DNA from: Comamonadaceae bacterium
GTDB lineage: Bacteria; Pseudomonadota; Gammaproteobacteria; Burkholderiales; Burkholderiaceae_C
Direction: 5' to 3'
Length of the DNA: 40,358 nucleotides
Assembly (NCBI GenBank): GCA_947476465.1
Contig: CANJQN010000039.1
Coordinates: 1-40,358, forward strand
The notes below the pieces were generated by a model, which searched no databases, was not told the DNA's origin, and saw only the letters and a list, made by a program, of their open reading frames with translations. Each line of letters starts with the position of its first letter. The stretch's first letter is position 1. Shown here piece by piece: positions 24,801 to 33,856 of this stretch. A program made the position numbers and the translations under genes.

Positions 24801-26107
24801 GAGTGGGCCTCCAGCCCTTGGGTTTTCGATTGGATTTCGGCCATCACCCGCTGCTGGGCCAGGTGGGCCCTGTACGCGCCCCAACACCCCGTCATGAGCA
24901 AAACAATGCCTGTCGCCCCCAGGGCCCAAAGGCCTGGGGCGGACATGGTGGAGAGCAGGGCCTTGACTTGTGCGCTTTTGGCGCCGAACTTGAGCGCGTA
25001 GCCAAGTTCGACCACGATCACCAGCCCGAACAGCGCTGTCGTGCATGCCAGCGCCAGCCTCGACCAGGCGGGCGCAAGCAAGGCCAGGTGGCCTGACCGG
25101 ACAGTTCGCGCGGCGGCCGAGGCGATGCCGGTGATACCGCCGGGCGCGAACAGCACGATGCCGATGAAAAAGACGCCCAGGTACATCAGCCACGCGGCGC
25201 TGTAGTCGGAGAGCTTGACGGAAAGAAGGGCGCCGACCACCGCACCGACGATGGGCCCGACAAACGAGCCGGCGCCGCCGATGAAGGTAAACAGCACCGC
25301 CTCGCCGGACTGTGCCAGGCCCAGGCTTTCGGTGCTGATGATCTCGTAGTTGATGGCTGCGAGCGCGCCCGCGATCCCGGCGAAGAAGGTGGAAACCAAC
25401 ACCATCAGGTAGCGAACCACCTGGGTGTCGAAGCCGACGAACTCGGCCCGCTCCGGGTTGTCCCTGACGGCGTTGGCCATGCGTCCCAGGGGCGTGTGCG
25501 TGATGGCGAACATCGCCACCGTGCACACCAGCGTCCAGCCGGCGATCAGGTAGTAGGTCTGGATCGGGGGGCCGAAATTGATGCCTGGCAAGATTTCGCT
25601 GTAGGCACGGTTCGCGTTCACGCCGCCTTCGCCGCCAAAGAAGCCCGAGAACATCTGCGCGAAGGTGTGTGTCAGTTCGCTCAAGCCCAGCGTAATCATC
25701 GCAAAGGCGATGCCGGCCTTGCGGGTCATCACATAGCCGAACACGATGCCCAGTACCAGGCCAGCCGCGCCGCCGACCAGCGGCACCAGGGGCAAGGGCA
25801 GCTTGAAGCCGTCGGTCGCGAACCAGTTCATCGCATGAATGGCGAAGAAGCCGCCCATGCCCGAATAAAGCGAATGCCCGAAGGACAGCAGGCCGGTCTG
25901 ACCCATGAGCATGTTGTAGGACAGGCAAAAGACGATCAGGGTGGCCATCTGCGACAGAAAGGACACCGATGCGTTGCTGTTGAACAGCCAAGGTGCGAGC
26001 GCCAGCGCGAGTGTGAAGCCGCCCCAGGTCAAGATGCGTTGACCATGCAGCCACGAAGGCGCTGGCGCAGGTAAGGGCGGTGACTGGGGGATGGAGGACA
26101 TGGTCAT
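24797..26107 (-). CDS. LivM-type ABC permease
   Basis: This 436-aa permease has many membrane segments. LivM motifs are LIVFCLSYNMLMGQTGLLSFGHS, RVGA-like AFAMITLGLSELTH and GGAGSFVGPIVGAVVGALL. It forms the transmembrane channel with LivH. The protein is longer than a typical LivM (about 320-360 aa) because two extra hydrophobic segments follow at the C-terminus (about 340-410). The ATG at 26107 overlaps the livH-type stop as ATGA. The length excess is mild and may reflect a lineage-specific tail rather than an extra domain. Confidence 0.92.
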   Translation of the reverse strand: MTMSSIPQSPPLPAPAPSWLHGQRILTWGGFTLALALAPWLFNSNASVSFLSQMATLIVFCLSYNMLMGQTGLLSFGHSLYSGMGGFFAIHAMNWFATDGFKLPLPLVPLVGGAAGLVLGIVFGYVMTRKAGIAFAMITLGLSELTHTFAQMFSGFFGGEGGVNANRAYSEILPGINFGPPIQTYYLIAGWTLVCTVAMFAITHTPLGRMANAVRDNPERAEFVGFDTQVVRYLMVLVSTFFAGIAGALAAINYEIISTESLGLAQSGEAVLFTFIGGAGSFVGPIVGAVVGALLSVKLSDYSAAWLMYLGVFFIGIVLFAPGGITGIASAAARTVRSGHLALLAPAWSRLALACTTALFGLVIVVELGYALKFGAKSAQVKALLSTMSAPGLWALGATGIVLLMTGCWGAYRAHLAQQRVMAEIQSKTQGLEAHS

Positions 26108-27051
26108 GCTTCGCGCGTTCCCAGCAGACCCTTGGGGCGAAATATCAGGATGAGAATCATCAGCAGGAAGGGCAGTACCGGCGCGACGTGCGCCACCTTG
26201 ACTGTCAACAGCCGGTAGTACGGCGCCTGGGGGTCGATCGCCGCACCCATCGAAGCCAGGGCACTCAAAAGGGAGTAGTCGACCGACACGGCGGCGGTCT
26301 GCACAATGCCGATCAGCAGCGACGCGAGCAAGGCACCCATGAGGGACCCCAGGCCGCCTACGACCACGACCACGAAGATGATGGTGCCGACAGCGGCGGC
26401 CATGCCCGGCTCGGTCACGAAGGCGTTGCCGCCAATCACTCCGGCCAAGCCCGCCAGGGCGACGCCCCCGCCAAAAACCAGCATGAAGACACGCGGCACG
26501 TTGTGGCCCAGCGCCTCCACTGCCTGCGGATGGGTGAGGGCAGCCTGGATGACCAGGCCGATGCGGGTCTTCTTGAGGGCCACGTAGGTTGACACCAGCA
26601 TCAGCAGGGCGACGAGCATCATGAAGCCCCGGTAGGCGGGAAACTCAGTGGTGCCGATCGTGAACAAGGGGCCGTCGAGTGCAGCCGGCATCGACGTCTG
26701 GATGGTCATGCGTCCCCAGATCACCTGAACCACTTCGACCATCACGTAGGTCAGACCGAACGTAAAGAGGAGCTCCGCGACATGGCCGTGCGCGTGGACC
26801 ACGCGCAGCGCGTAACGCTCGACCAGGGCGCCCAGCACCCCCAGCATCAGGGGTGCTATGACCAGCGCAGCGAAGAAGCCCAGGTGCTGGCTGATGGTGT
26901 AGCCCAGGTAAGCGCCCAGCATGTAGAAGCTCGCGTGGGCGAAATTGAGCACGCCCATCATGCTGAAGATCAGAGTTAATCCGGAGGAAAGCATGAACAG
27001 CAAAAGCCCGTAGCTCACACCGTTCAATAGCGTTATCAGCAGTGTTTCCAT
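26104..27051 (-). CDS. LivH-type ABC permease
   Basis: This 315-aa permease is the first gene of the leftward importer operon. Motifs are LLNGVSYGLLLFMLSSGLTLIFSMMGVLNFAHASFYMLGAY, a block shared by LivH proteins, and VVGGLGSLMGALLASLLIG. It pairs with the LivM-type protein. The 250-bp region before it, shared with the divergent Crp/Fnr gene, contains two small palindromes and presumably the operon promoter. Transport substrate cannot be read from the permease. Confidence 0.92.
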   Translation of the reverse strand: METLLITLLNGVSYGLLLFMLSSGLTLIFSMMGVLNFAHASFYMLGAYLGYTISQHLGFFAALVIAPLMLGVLGALVERYALRVVHAHGHVAELLFTFGLTYVMVEVVQVIWGRMTIQTSMPAALDGPLFTIGTTEFPAYRGFMMLVALLMLVSTYVALKKTRIGLVIQAALTHPQAVEALGHNVPRVFMLVFGGGVALAGLAGVIGGNAFVTEPGMAAAVGTIIFVVVVVGGLGSLMGALLASLLIGIVQTAAVSVDYSLLSALASMGAAIDPQAPYYRLLTVKVAHVAPVLPFLLMILILIFRPKGLLGTREA

Positions 27052-27214
27052 GTTCCAGTCTGGGGTGCCGCCTGGGTGGGATGCCCGGGCACTTGTCTCT
27101 TGTCAGGTCGCTCGCGCGGCCACAGCTTTTCGGCCATTTTTTGTACCTGTAGTGTGGAGCAAATTGCGCGCGAAATACATTCGGAAATTCCCGGCGCTTA
27201 AATGTCGCTAGGGT

Positions 27215-27227
27215 TGCATTTGATGCA
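27215..27227. promoter_or_regulatory. Dyad TGCAT-TTG-ATGCA in the divergent region
   Basis: A perfect 5+3+5 palindrome lies between the livH-type operon and the Crp/Fnr gene. The heptamer ATGTCGC occurs twice around it (27202-27208 and 27227-27233). It is a candidate operator only. Confidence 0.3.
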
Positions 27228-27265
27228 TGTCGCCAGTCCAGTTCATAGAATGACCGCATTTCGAC

Positions 27266-27279
27266 ACTCACTGGTGAGT
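27266..27279. promoter_or_regulatory. Dyad ACTCAC-TG-GTGAGT before the Crp/Fnr gene
   Basis: A perfect 6+2+6 palindrome ends 22 bp before the TTG start of the Crp/Fnr gene. The next bases hold another palindrome, TTTCGCGAAA (27287-27296). The location suits autoregulation. Neither matches the FNR or CRP consensus. Confidence 0.35.
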
Positions 27280-27301
27280 CCAAAATTTTCGCGAAACCCC
27301 G

Positions 27302-28030
27302 TTGGCCAAACCCATTTCAAGCAAGAAAGACGAGCGGCAGGCCCGCATTGACAATGCCTTTTCGGTGTTCCCTCCCGAGCAGGCGGCCCAACTGCGCGCG
27401 ATGGCGCAGTACCGGTGCTGGCGCAACGGCGAGATCGTCATGCGAAGGGGCGAGCCCGCTCCCTACGTTCTGACCATCCTGAGCGGACGGATGCGCGTTT
27501 CTGCGACGACCGATTGGGGCCAGGAGGCGTTCTTTCGCTGGTACCTTCCCGGCGAGATCATCGGCCTGGTCTCTGCCGTGGGAAACCTGCCCTGGCCGGT
27601 GGATGCGGTGGCGCTGGACGACTGCGAGACGCTGATGGTGGGACGGCAGGACTTCTTCGAGAGCCTGCTTCGTAGCGCCGAGTTGGGTATCGTCGTCGGC
27701 CAGTTGCTTGCGCTCCACGTTTGGCAGACGGTCAATCTGGTGACCATGCGCACCGCGCCGACCCTCACCGGCCGCGTGTTCGGTGTCCTGGTTCATCTCG
27801 CGCGCATGAGCGGCATCGTGTCGGCCAATGGCGACTGGACACTGACCATCTCCCAGAAAGACATCGCCGAAGCCGTCGGCGCTTCGCGCCAGCGTGTGAA
27901 CGTCGAGCTGTGCATGCTCGAGCGCAAGGGCTCCCTCAGCCTGGGCTACGGGAAAGTGATTTTGCATGCCTGCAAAGAACGCGACGCCGCCGTCGCGAGT
28001 TCGGGCCTGTCCGATTTCAGCCTGGACTGA
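27302..28030 (+). CDS. Crp/Fnr-family transcriptional regulator
   Basis: This 242-aa regulator has an N-terminal cyclic-nucleotide-binding-like barrel (about 15-130: WRNGEIVMRRGEPAPYVLTI, LSGRMRVS, WYLPGEIIGLVSAV). A C-terminal winged HTH follows (about 178-215: LTISQKDIAEAVGASRQRVN). It lacks the four-cysteine cluster of FNR, so it is not an oxygen sensor of that type. The start is taken as TTG 27302, the only candidate before Met38, since an in-frame stop lies just upstream; the ribosome site is poor. It diverges from the importer operon and precedes the second acyl-CoA dehydrogenase, so it probably controls both arms. The effector is unknown. Confidence 0.88.
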   Translation: MAKPISSKKDERQARIDNAFSVFPPEQAAQLRAMAQYRCWRNGEIVMRRGEPAPYVLTILSGRMRVSATTDWGQEAFFRWYLPGEIIGLVSAVGNLPWPVDAVALDDCETLMVGRQDFFESLLRSAELGIVVGQLLALHVWQTVNLVTMRTAPTLTGRVFGVLVHLARMSGIVSANGDWTLTISQKDIAEAVGASRQRVNVELCMLERKGSLSLGYGKVILHACKERDAAVASSGLSDFSLD

Positions 28031-28201
28031 ACCCGCTGCCCCCACGTTGCCGGCAAATGCAACGCCCGCGACATTTGCCTGCTAGGAATGTCCGGATGTG
28101 AAGCAGCCGCCTGCCGATCCACACTTGGTCCCCATCGATCCCGGCGTGCCGCCATCCACGGCGGCCGCACGATTGCGCGGCTCACGCCGCATGAAAGGAC
28201 C

Positions 28202-29338
28202 ATGGATTTCAGGCTTGATGACGAGCAACGTCAGTTGATCGACGCCGCGCGCGTATTTGCGCGCGAGCGCATTGAACCTTTCTATCGCCAGCGCGACAGG
28301 GAAGGACGCCTGGACCGGGAGACGCTCAGAGAAATGGGGCGCCTCGGTTTCTTCGGCATCGAGTTGCCGCAGTCGCTTGGCGGTCTGGGCCAATCCAGCC
28401 TCACGGCCGGCCTCGTGGTAGAGACCCTTTGCGGCGCGGACCTGAACCTGGGCTACATCTCCATCACCGCATCGCTGCTCGGGCAGATGATGCATGGCTT
28501 CGGGCAGCCCGAGGCCATGGCCCCCTGGCTACAGGGAATGATTCGTGGCGAGTTGATCCCCGCTATCTCTCTCACCGAACCCGGTGGCGGTTCGGACGCG
28601 GCCAGCCTCACGCTCAAGGCAAGGCGCGACGGCGACGACTATGTGATCGACGGCGAGAAGACGTCGACCAGCATGGCCATGCAGGCCGATTTCGCGATCG
28701 TCTTCGCACGAACCGGCACCACCGAGTCGCGCGCTCGCGGCATCAGCGCTTTTCTGATTCCCCTGGACAGCCCGGGGCTTACGCGGACCGAGTTCGACGA
28801 CCACGGCACCCGAAGCGTGGGGCGTGGTTCGCTGTTTTTCGACCGGGTGCGCGTGCCGTCCAGGTACCGGCTGGGGCAAGAGGGGCAGGGCTTCGGCCAG
28901 GTGATGGCCGGGTTCGACTACAGCCGTGCGCTGCTTGGCATTCTGTGCCTGGCGGTGGCCAGGTTGTCACTGGACCAGGCCTGGAAATACACCACCGAGC
29001 GCGAGACCTTCGGCAAGACGCTTTCCAACTACCAGGGCGTGACATTCCCGCTGGCCGAGGCGGAGACCCATCTGACCGGGGCGCGCCTGCTGTGCCTGCA
29101 AACCCTGTGGCTCAAGGACCAGGGTCTGCCCCACACCTCGGAGGCGGCCATGTGCAAATGGTGGGGGCCCAAGCTCGCCTATGACATCGTCAATACCTGC
29201 CTGCTGACCCACGGCCACGGCGGCTACTCGAAAGACCTGCCCTTCGAGCAGCGCCTGCGCGACCTCCTGGGCTTGCAGATCGGCGACGGTACCGCGCAGA
29301 TCATGAAGATGATCATCTCGCGCGAGAAGACCCGCTAG
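28202..29338 (+). CDS. Acyl-CoA dehydrogenase with Asp at the catalytic position (AliB-like)
   Basis: This 378-aa flavoprotein has MDFRLDDEQRQLIDAARVFA, ISLTEPGGGSDAAS (123-136), DYVIDGEKTSTSMA and a C-terminal QIGDGTAQIMKMIISREK. Where most acyl-CoA dehydrogenases have catalytic Glu (YEGT), this one has Asp362 (GDGT). The combination resembles cyclohexanecarboxyl-CoA dehydrogenases, as far as I can recall the family. The ATG at 28202 follows AAAGGA closely and gives the family N-terminus. A crotonase gene follows 42 bp downstream and an SDR after that, the order expected for a beta-oxidation sequence. It is the second acyl-CoA dehydrogenase in the cluster. Confidence 0.9.
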   Translation: MDFRLDDEQRQLIDAARVFARERIEPFYRQRDREGRLDRETLREMGRLGFFGIELPQSLGGLGQSSLTAGLVVETLCGADLNLGYISITASLLGQMMHGFGQPEAMAPWLQGMIRGELIPAISLTEPGGGSDAASLTLKARRDGDDYVIDGEKTSTSMAMQADFAIVFARTGTTESRARGISAFLIPLDSPGLTRTEFDDHGTRSVGRGSLFFDRVRVPSRYRLGQEGQGFGQVMAGFDYSRALLGILCLAVARLSLDQAWKYTTERETFGKTLSNYQGVTFPLAEAETHLTGARLLCLQTLWLKDQGLPHTSEAAMCKWWGPKLAYDIVNTCLLTHGHGGYSKDLPFEQRLRDLLGLQIGDGTAQIMKMIISREKTR

Positions 29339-29380
29339 GAAACGCGGCCGACACGAAGACACGAAAAGACAAGGCTAGAA

Positions 29381-30169
29381 ATGACCTACGAATCCTTCAA
29401 GTTCAAGATCGAAGAGGGCATTGCCCGCATCACGTTCAACCAGCCGGAGCGGGGCAACCCGATGGACCTTCGGTTCAACACGGAACTCAGCCGAATTGCC
29501 ACCGAGTGCGACGAGACGCCCGGTGTGCGCTGCGTCGTGATCGAGTCCAGCGGCAAGTACTTTGGCGTCGGCGCGGACCTCAAGACGATGAACAAGGACC
29601 AGGCGGCGCTGCATGTCTTCATCAAGAACGCCACCGTCGGCCTGCACTCGGCCTTGTCGCGGTTTGCGCGCATGGACGCGCCCTTGATTGTTTCGGTGCA
29701 CTCGCTGGCTGTCGGTGGCTTCGTTTCCTTGTGCGCTGCCGCCGACTTCTGCATTGCGGCCGAGTCCGCGCGCTTTTACGCGGCCTACACCGGCATCGGC
29801 CTGCTTTGCGACGGCGGCGGATCGGCCTTCCTTCCGCGGCGGGTTGGCAGCCGGCGGGCGACCGAGTTCCTGCTGCGCAATGAAACCTGGAATTCGCAGC
29901 GGGCGCTCGACCTGGGCCTGATCAACTACAGGGTCAAGGATGAAGATCTGCAAGCGCAGACCTGGGCGCTGGCGCGCGAACTGGCCGCCGGCCCGACCCG
30001 CGCGTTTGGCGAGATCAAGAACCTCTTGCTGTCCAGCAGTGAAAACCCCATCGAGGCCCAGATGGAGCAGGAAGCACGCGCAATGACGCGCGTGACGAAG
30101 ACGCAGGACGGCTGGAACGGCGTGTGTTCCGTGGCCGAGAAGCGCAAGCCGGTCTTCATCGGCAAGTAA
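29381..30169 (+). CDS. Enoyl-CoA hydratase/isomerase family protein (crotonase)
   Basis: This 262-aa crotonase has the oxyanion-hole segments GKYFGVGADL (59-67) and LAVGGFVSL. The two hydratase glutamates are absent: the first position is Ser116 and the second Tyr136. Asp144 in GLLCDGGGSAFLPRRVG lies where isomerases such as PaaG carry their catalytic Asp. It is therefore more likely an enoyl-CoA isomerase or a special ring-acting enzyme than a plain hydratase. The ATG has AAGG 6 bases upstream. It is co-oriented with and close to the acyl-CoA dehydrogenase and SDR genes, so it probably acts on the enoyl-CoA product of the pathway. Confidence 0.88.
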   Translation: MTYESFKFKIEEGIARITFNQPERGNPMDLRFNTELSRIATECDETPGVRCVVIESSGKYFGVGADLKTMNKDQAALHVFIKNATVGLHSALSRFARMDAPLIVSVHSLAVGGFVSLCAAADFCIAAESARFYAAYTGIGLLCDGGGSAFLPRRVGSRRATEFLLRNETWNSQRALDLGLINYRVKDEDLQAQTWALARELAAGPTRAFGEIKNLLLSSSENPIEAQMEQEARAMTRVTKTQDGWNGVCSVAEKRKPVFIGK

Positions 30170-30280
30170 GGCCGGACACGGGCACACGGGCTATCCCGGG
30201 AACACAGCACGAAAGTCACCCAGATCCAGCGACAGGATCCTCGGCGGCGGGCATTCCTGATTTACCGCCGGCGAACACAC

Positions 30281-31096
30281 ATGACCCAATCTTTCCCTTC
30301 CAACAGTCGCCCCACGGTGGTCATCGTCGCGATCAGCTGGGGCATCTCCAGCAGCTTTTCGACGGCCGGGACCGGACGCAACACCCACCTGGGGGCTGTG
30401 TGCGCGCGCGTCTTTGCCGCCAAGGGCGCGAACGTCGTTGCAATTGATGGCGATGCCGACGCGCTGGCCGCGCTGAAGGAAGAAATCGAGGCGGCCGGGG
30501 GCGAGATGCGTGGCATCGTCGGTGACTGCACCGATGCGCACGCCCTGACGCGGATCGCCGACACACTGGGCCAGCCGGTGCACACGCTGGTCAATTGTCA
30601 TTCTTACCCGGACGTCGCGACGCTGGAGGCGTCCACGCCGGAAACACTCGAACGCGTCGTGCGGGGCGACCTGCTGGGCCCCTTGTTCGCCTCGAAAGCG
30701 TTTCTGCCCTGGCTCAAGCTTGCACAGGGCGCGTCCATCGTCCACATCGGATCCATCGACGGCATTCTGGGCAACCCGCAAGTGCCTTCATATTCGATGG
30801 CCAAGGGCGGCCTCGGCCCGCTCACCCATGTGATGGCCGATGAATTCGCCAAGTACGGCATCCGGGTCAATTGCGTGGCGCGGGCGGTGACTGCCGAGAA
30901 GGGCGTGCCCCCCATCGCCGCTTATGTGCCCTTGATCGCACAGACCCCGTTGGGACGCGCCGCCTATCCTGAGGAAGTGGCCGAAGTGGTCTGGTTCCTC
31001 TCATCGCCGGCGGCATCTTATGTGAACGGCGTGGTGCTACCGGTCGATGGGGGCCGCACGGGAATCACGCAAGGGACGCGCCATGCAGCCGCATGA
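30281..31096 (+). CDS. Atypical SDR-family oxidoreductase
   Basis: This 271-aa protein has the SDR active site (Ser158, Tyr171, Lys175 in YSMAKGG) and C-terminal PVDGGRT. Its nucleotide-binding loop is unusual: the standard TGxxxGxG reads TGRNTHLG (31-38), with His for the middle Gly, and is preceded by an insertion of about 10 residues (WGISSSFSTA). NNAG is replaced by NCHS (105-108). It may still bind NAD(P), with altered cofactor geometry. By position it would oxidise a hydroxyacyl-CoA after the crotonase step. The ATG at 30281 has a weak ribosome site and follows the crotonase by 111 bp. Confidence 0.82.
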   Translation: MTQSFPSNSRPTVVIVAISWGISSSFSTAGTGRNTHLGAVCARVFAAKGANVVAIDGDADALAALKEEIEAAGGEMRGIVGDCTDAHALTRIADTLGQPVHTLVNCHSYPDVATLEASTPETLERVVRGDLLGPLFASKAFLPWLKLAQGASIVHIGSIDGILGNPQVPSYSMAKGGLGPLTHVMADEFAKYGIRVNCVARAVTAEKGVPPIAAYVPLIAQTPLGRAAYPEEVAEVVWFLSSPAASYVNGVVLPVDGGRTGITQGTRHAAA

Positions 31097-31164
31097 CACG
31101 GCAGGGGCGGCGGACCGGTCCGTGGCTCGGTCTGAGACATTTTCCCGCGCTCGGGTGCCGCACA

Positions 31165-31200
31165 GTCGGCGTTGGAGTACGCCTGTCCGCCAACACCGAC
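31165..31200. other. Imperfect inverted repeat upstream of the Gly-rich gene
   Basis: The 238-bp gap 31097-31334 has no gene I can support. It contains an 11-bp inverted repeat with one mismatch (31165-31175 with 31190-31200). No promoter consensus was identified. Confidence 0.3.
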
Positions 31201-31334
31201 ACCGCCTCGCCGCGACTGCCGACGACTCGCCGCGCGGGTGACGCTGAGCATGGCCTTGCAGCTGCGCAGGCCAGGCTCGACTGACGGACCATCGTTCCGC
31301 GGGGCTCGGCCGGTCGCCGTGTGCGGGAGCCGTC

Positions 31335-32192
31335 ATGAAACGCCTTGCCCAAATCATCAGTTGTAGCGTGCTGTCAGCCGCCCTTGTGGGGTCGTTGGGG
31401 TTGATGGCTTCGCCTGACGTTCAGGCGAAGGGTGGTGGCGGTGGCGGTGGCGGTGGAGGCGGAGGTGGAGGTGGAGGTGGAGGCGGAGGCCCTGGTGGCG
31501 GAGGCGGCGGAGGGCCAGGGGGTGGAGGCGGCGGAGGCGGCGGAGGGTCTGGTGGTGGAGGCGGTGGCGGTGGGGGCGGCTCCGGCGGTGCAGGAGGCCC
31601 AGGCTCAGGCGCGAGCGCGGGTGGTGGTGCCAGCGCGGCTGGCGGTGGCGGCGTGGGCGAGGGCGTGGGCGTGGGCGAGGGCGTGGGCGTGGGCGTGGGC
31701 GTGGGCGTGGGCGTGGGCGTGGGCGTGGGCGTCAGCCCATCGTCGGCAGCCATGGGCGCGGGTGATGCGCAAGCCAGCGGCTCAGCGGGGGCGGCAGCGG
31801 CATCGAATGCCGCCTCGACCGTGTCGAATTTCGTTGCCAGGTGGTTCCGTAGCGCGTCGGCGTCGGCGATCGTACAGGCGCCAGCCGCGTCCCCAGGTGT
31901 GCCAGTGGCGCGTATCGTGCGCCGCGACACGGGCGCGCCGGTCGAGTCGCGCGTCCCGAGTCCGGTGCTGGCTGGCCGGGTGGACACCCGCACGTTGGGC
32001 GCCGCGCCTGCGAGCGGCATGGCGGTGGCCTCACGCCAGCCGGACGCCGCACTTGCGCGCGCCGAGCCTGCACAGGCTCAGTCGGACACTTACCCGGTGC
32101 GCTCGCCCGAGGGCCAGGTGAAGGCCGAGCCCTTGGCCGCGCAAGCCCCGCTGCCGATGGACCGGCGCGTGCTCTGGAACTCGACCCAATAG
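31335..32192 (+). CDS. Glycine-rich exported protein
   Basis: This 285-aa protein has a signal peptide (MKRLAQIISCSVLSAALVGS, ending near VQA). A poly-Gly tract with scattered Pro and Ser follows (about 33-104), then Gly-Val dipeptide repeats interrupted by Glu (about 105-134). The C-terminal half is Ala/Ser/Pro/Arg-rich with no known fold (NFVARWFRSASASA). GGAG lies 7 bases before the ATG, and the frame stays open through all repeats, which supports it as a real gene. Gly-rich exported proteins may be structural or surface-associated; no function is assigned. It lies upstream of the sigma-54 activator gene, 31 bp away, and could be co-transcribed. Confidence 0.75.
   Translation: MKRLAQIISCSVLSAALVGSLGLMASPDVQAKGGGGGGGGGGGGGGGGGGGGPGGGGGGGPGGGGGGGGGGSGGGGGGGGGGSGGAGGPGSGASAGGGASAAGGGGVGEGVGVGEGVGVGVGVGVGVGVGVGVSPSSAAMGAGDAQASGSAGAAAASNAASTVSNFVARWFRSASASAIVQAPAASPGVPVARIVRRDTGAPVESRVPSPVLAGRVDTRTLGAAPASGMAVASRQPDAALARAEPAQAQSDTYPVRSPEGQVKAEPLAAQAPLPMDRRVLWNSTQ
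31683..31730 (+). repeat. Hexanucleotide simple repeat, GTGGGC x 8
   Basis: Eight uninterrupted GTGGGC units encode Val-Gly pairs in the Gly-rich protein. More units with GAGGGC interruptions precede from about 31652. The unit is a multiple of three, so length change alters protein length without breaking the frame. The wider 31434-31735 stretch is very G-rich on this strand. Confidence 0.9.
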
Positions 32193-32223
32193 GCGGGCCC
32201 GCTGCGCGGCGTAACATCGCCGC

Positions 32224-33738
<1,515 letters not shown>

Positions 33739-33799
33739 GTTTCAGGCAAATGGATCGGGTTCACCCTGCAGACCCTTTGTGAATCAATCACTTAGAGTG

Positions 33800-33815
33800 T
33801 GGCACGACCTGTGCA
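33800..33815 (+). promoter_or_regulatory. Sigma-54 (-24/-12) promoter
   Basis: TGGCACGACCTGTGCA matches the consensus TGGCACG-N4-TTGCA with one difference, G for the first T of the -12 box. GG (33801-33802) and GC (33813-33814) have the required spacing. It lies 41 bp before the binding-protein start at 33857 and downstream of the probable enhancer sites. Confidence 0.85.
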
Positions 33816-33856
33816 ATAGCCAGGGCGGACCTTCCCGAACATCAAGGAGACAAGAC

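Noticed and set aside
31683..31730. Phase-variation switch by slipped-strand mispairing
   Set aside because: The repeat unit is six bases, so changes keep the frame and cannot switch the gene off. Only length variation is proposed.
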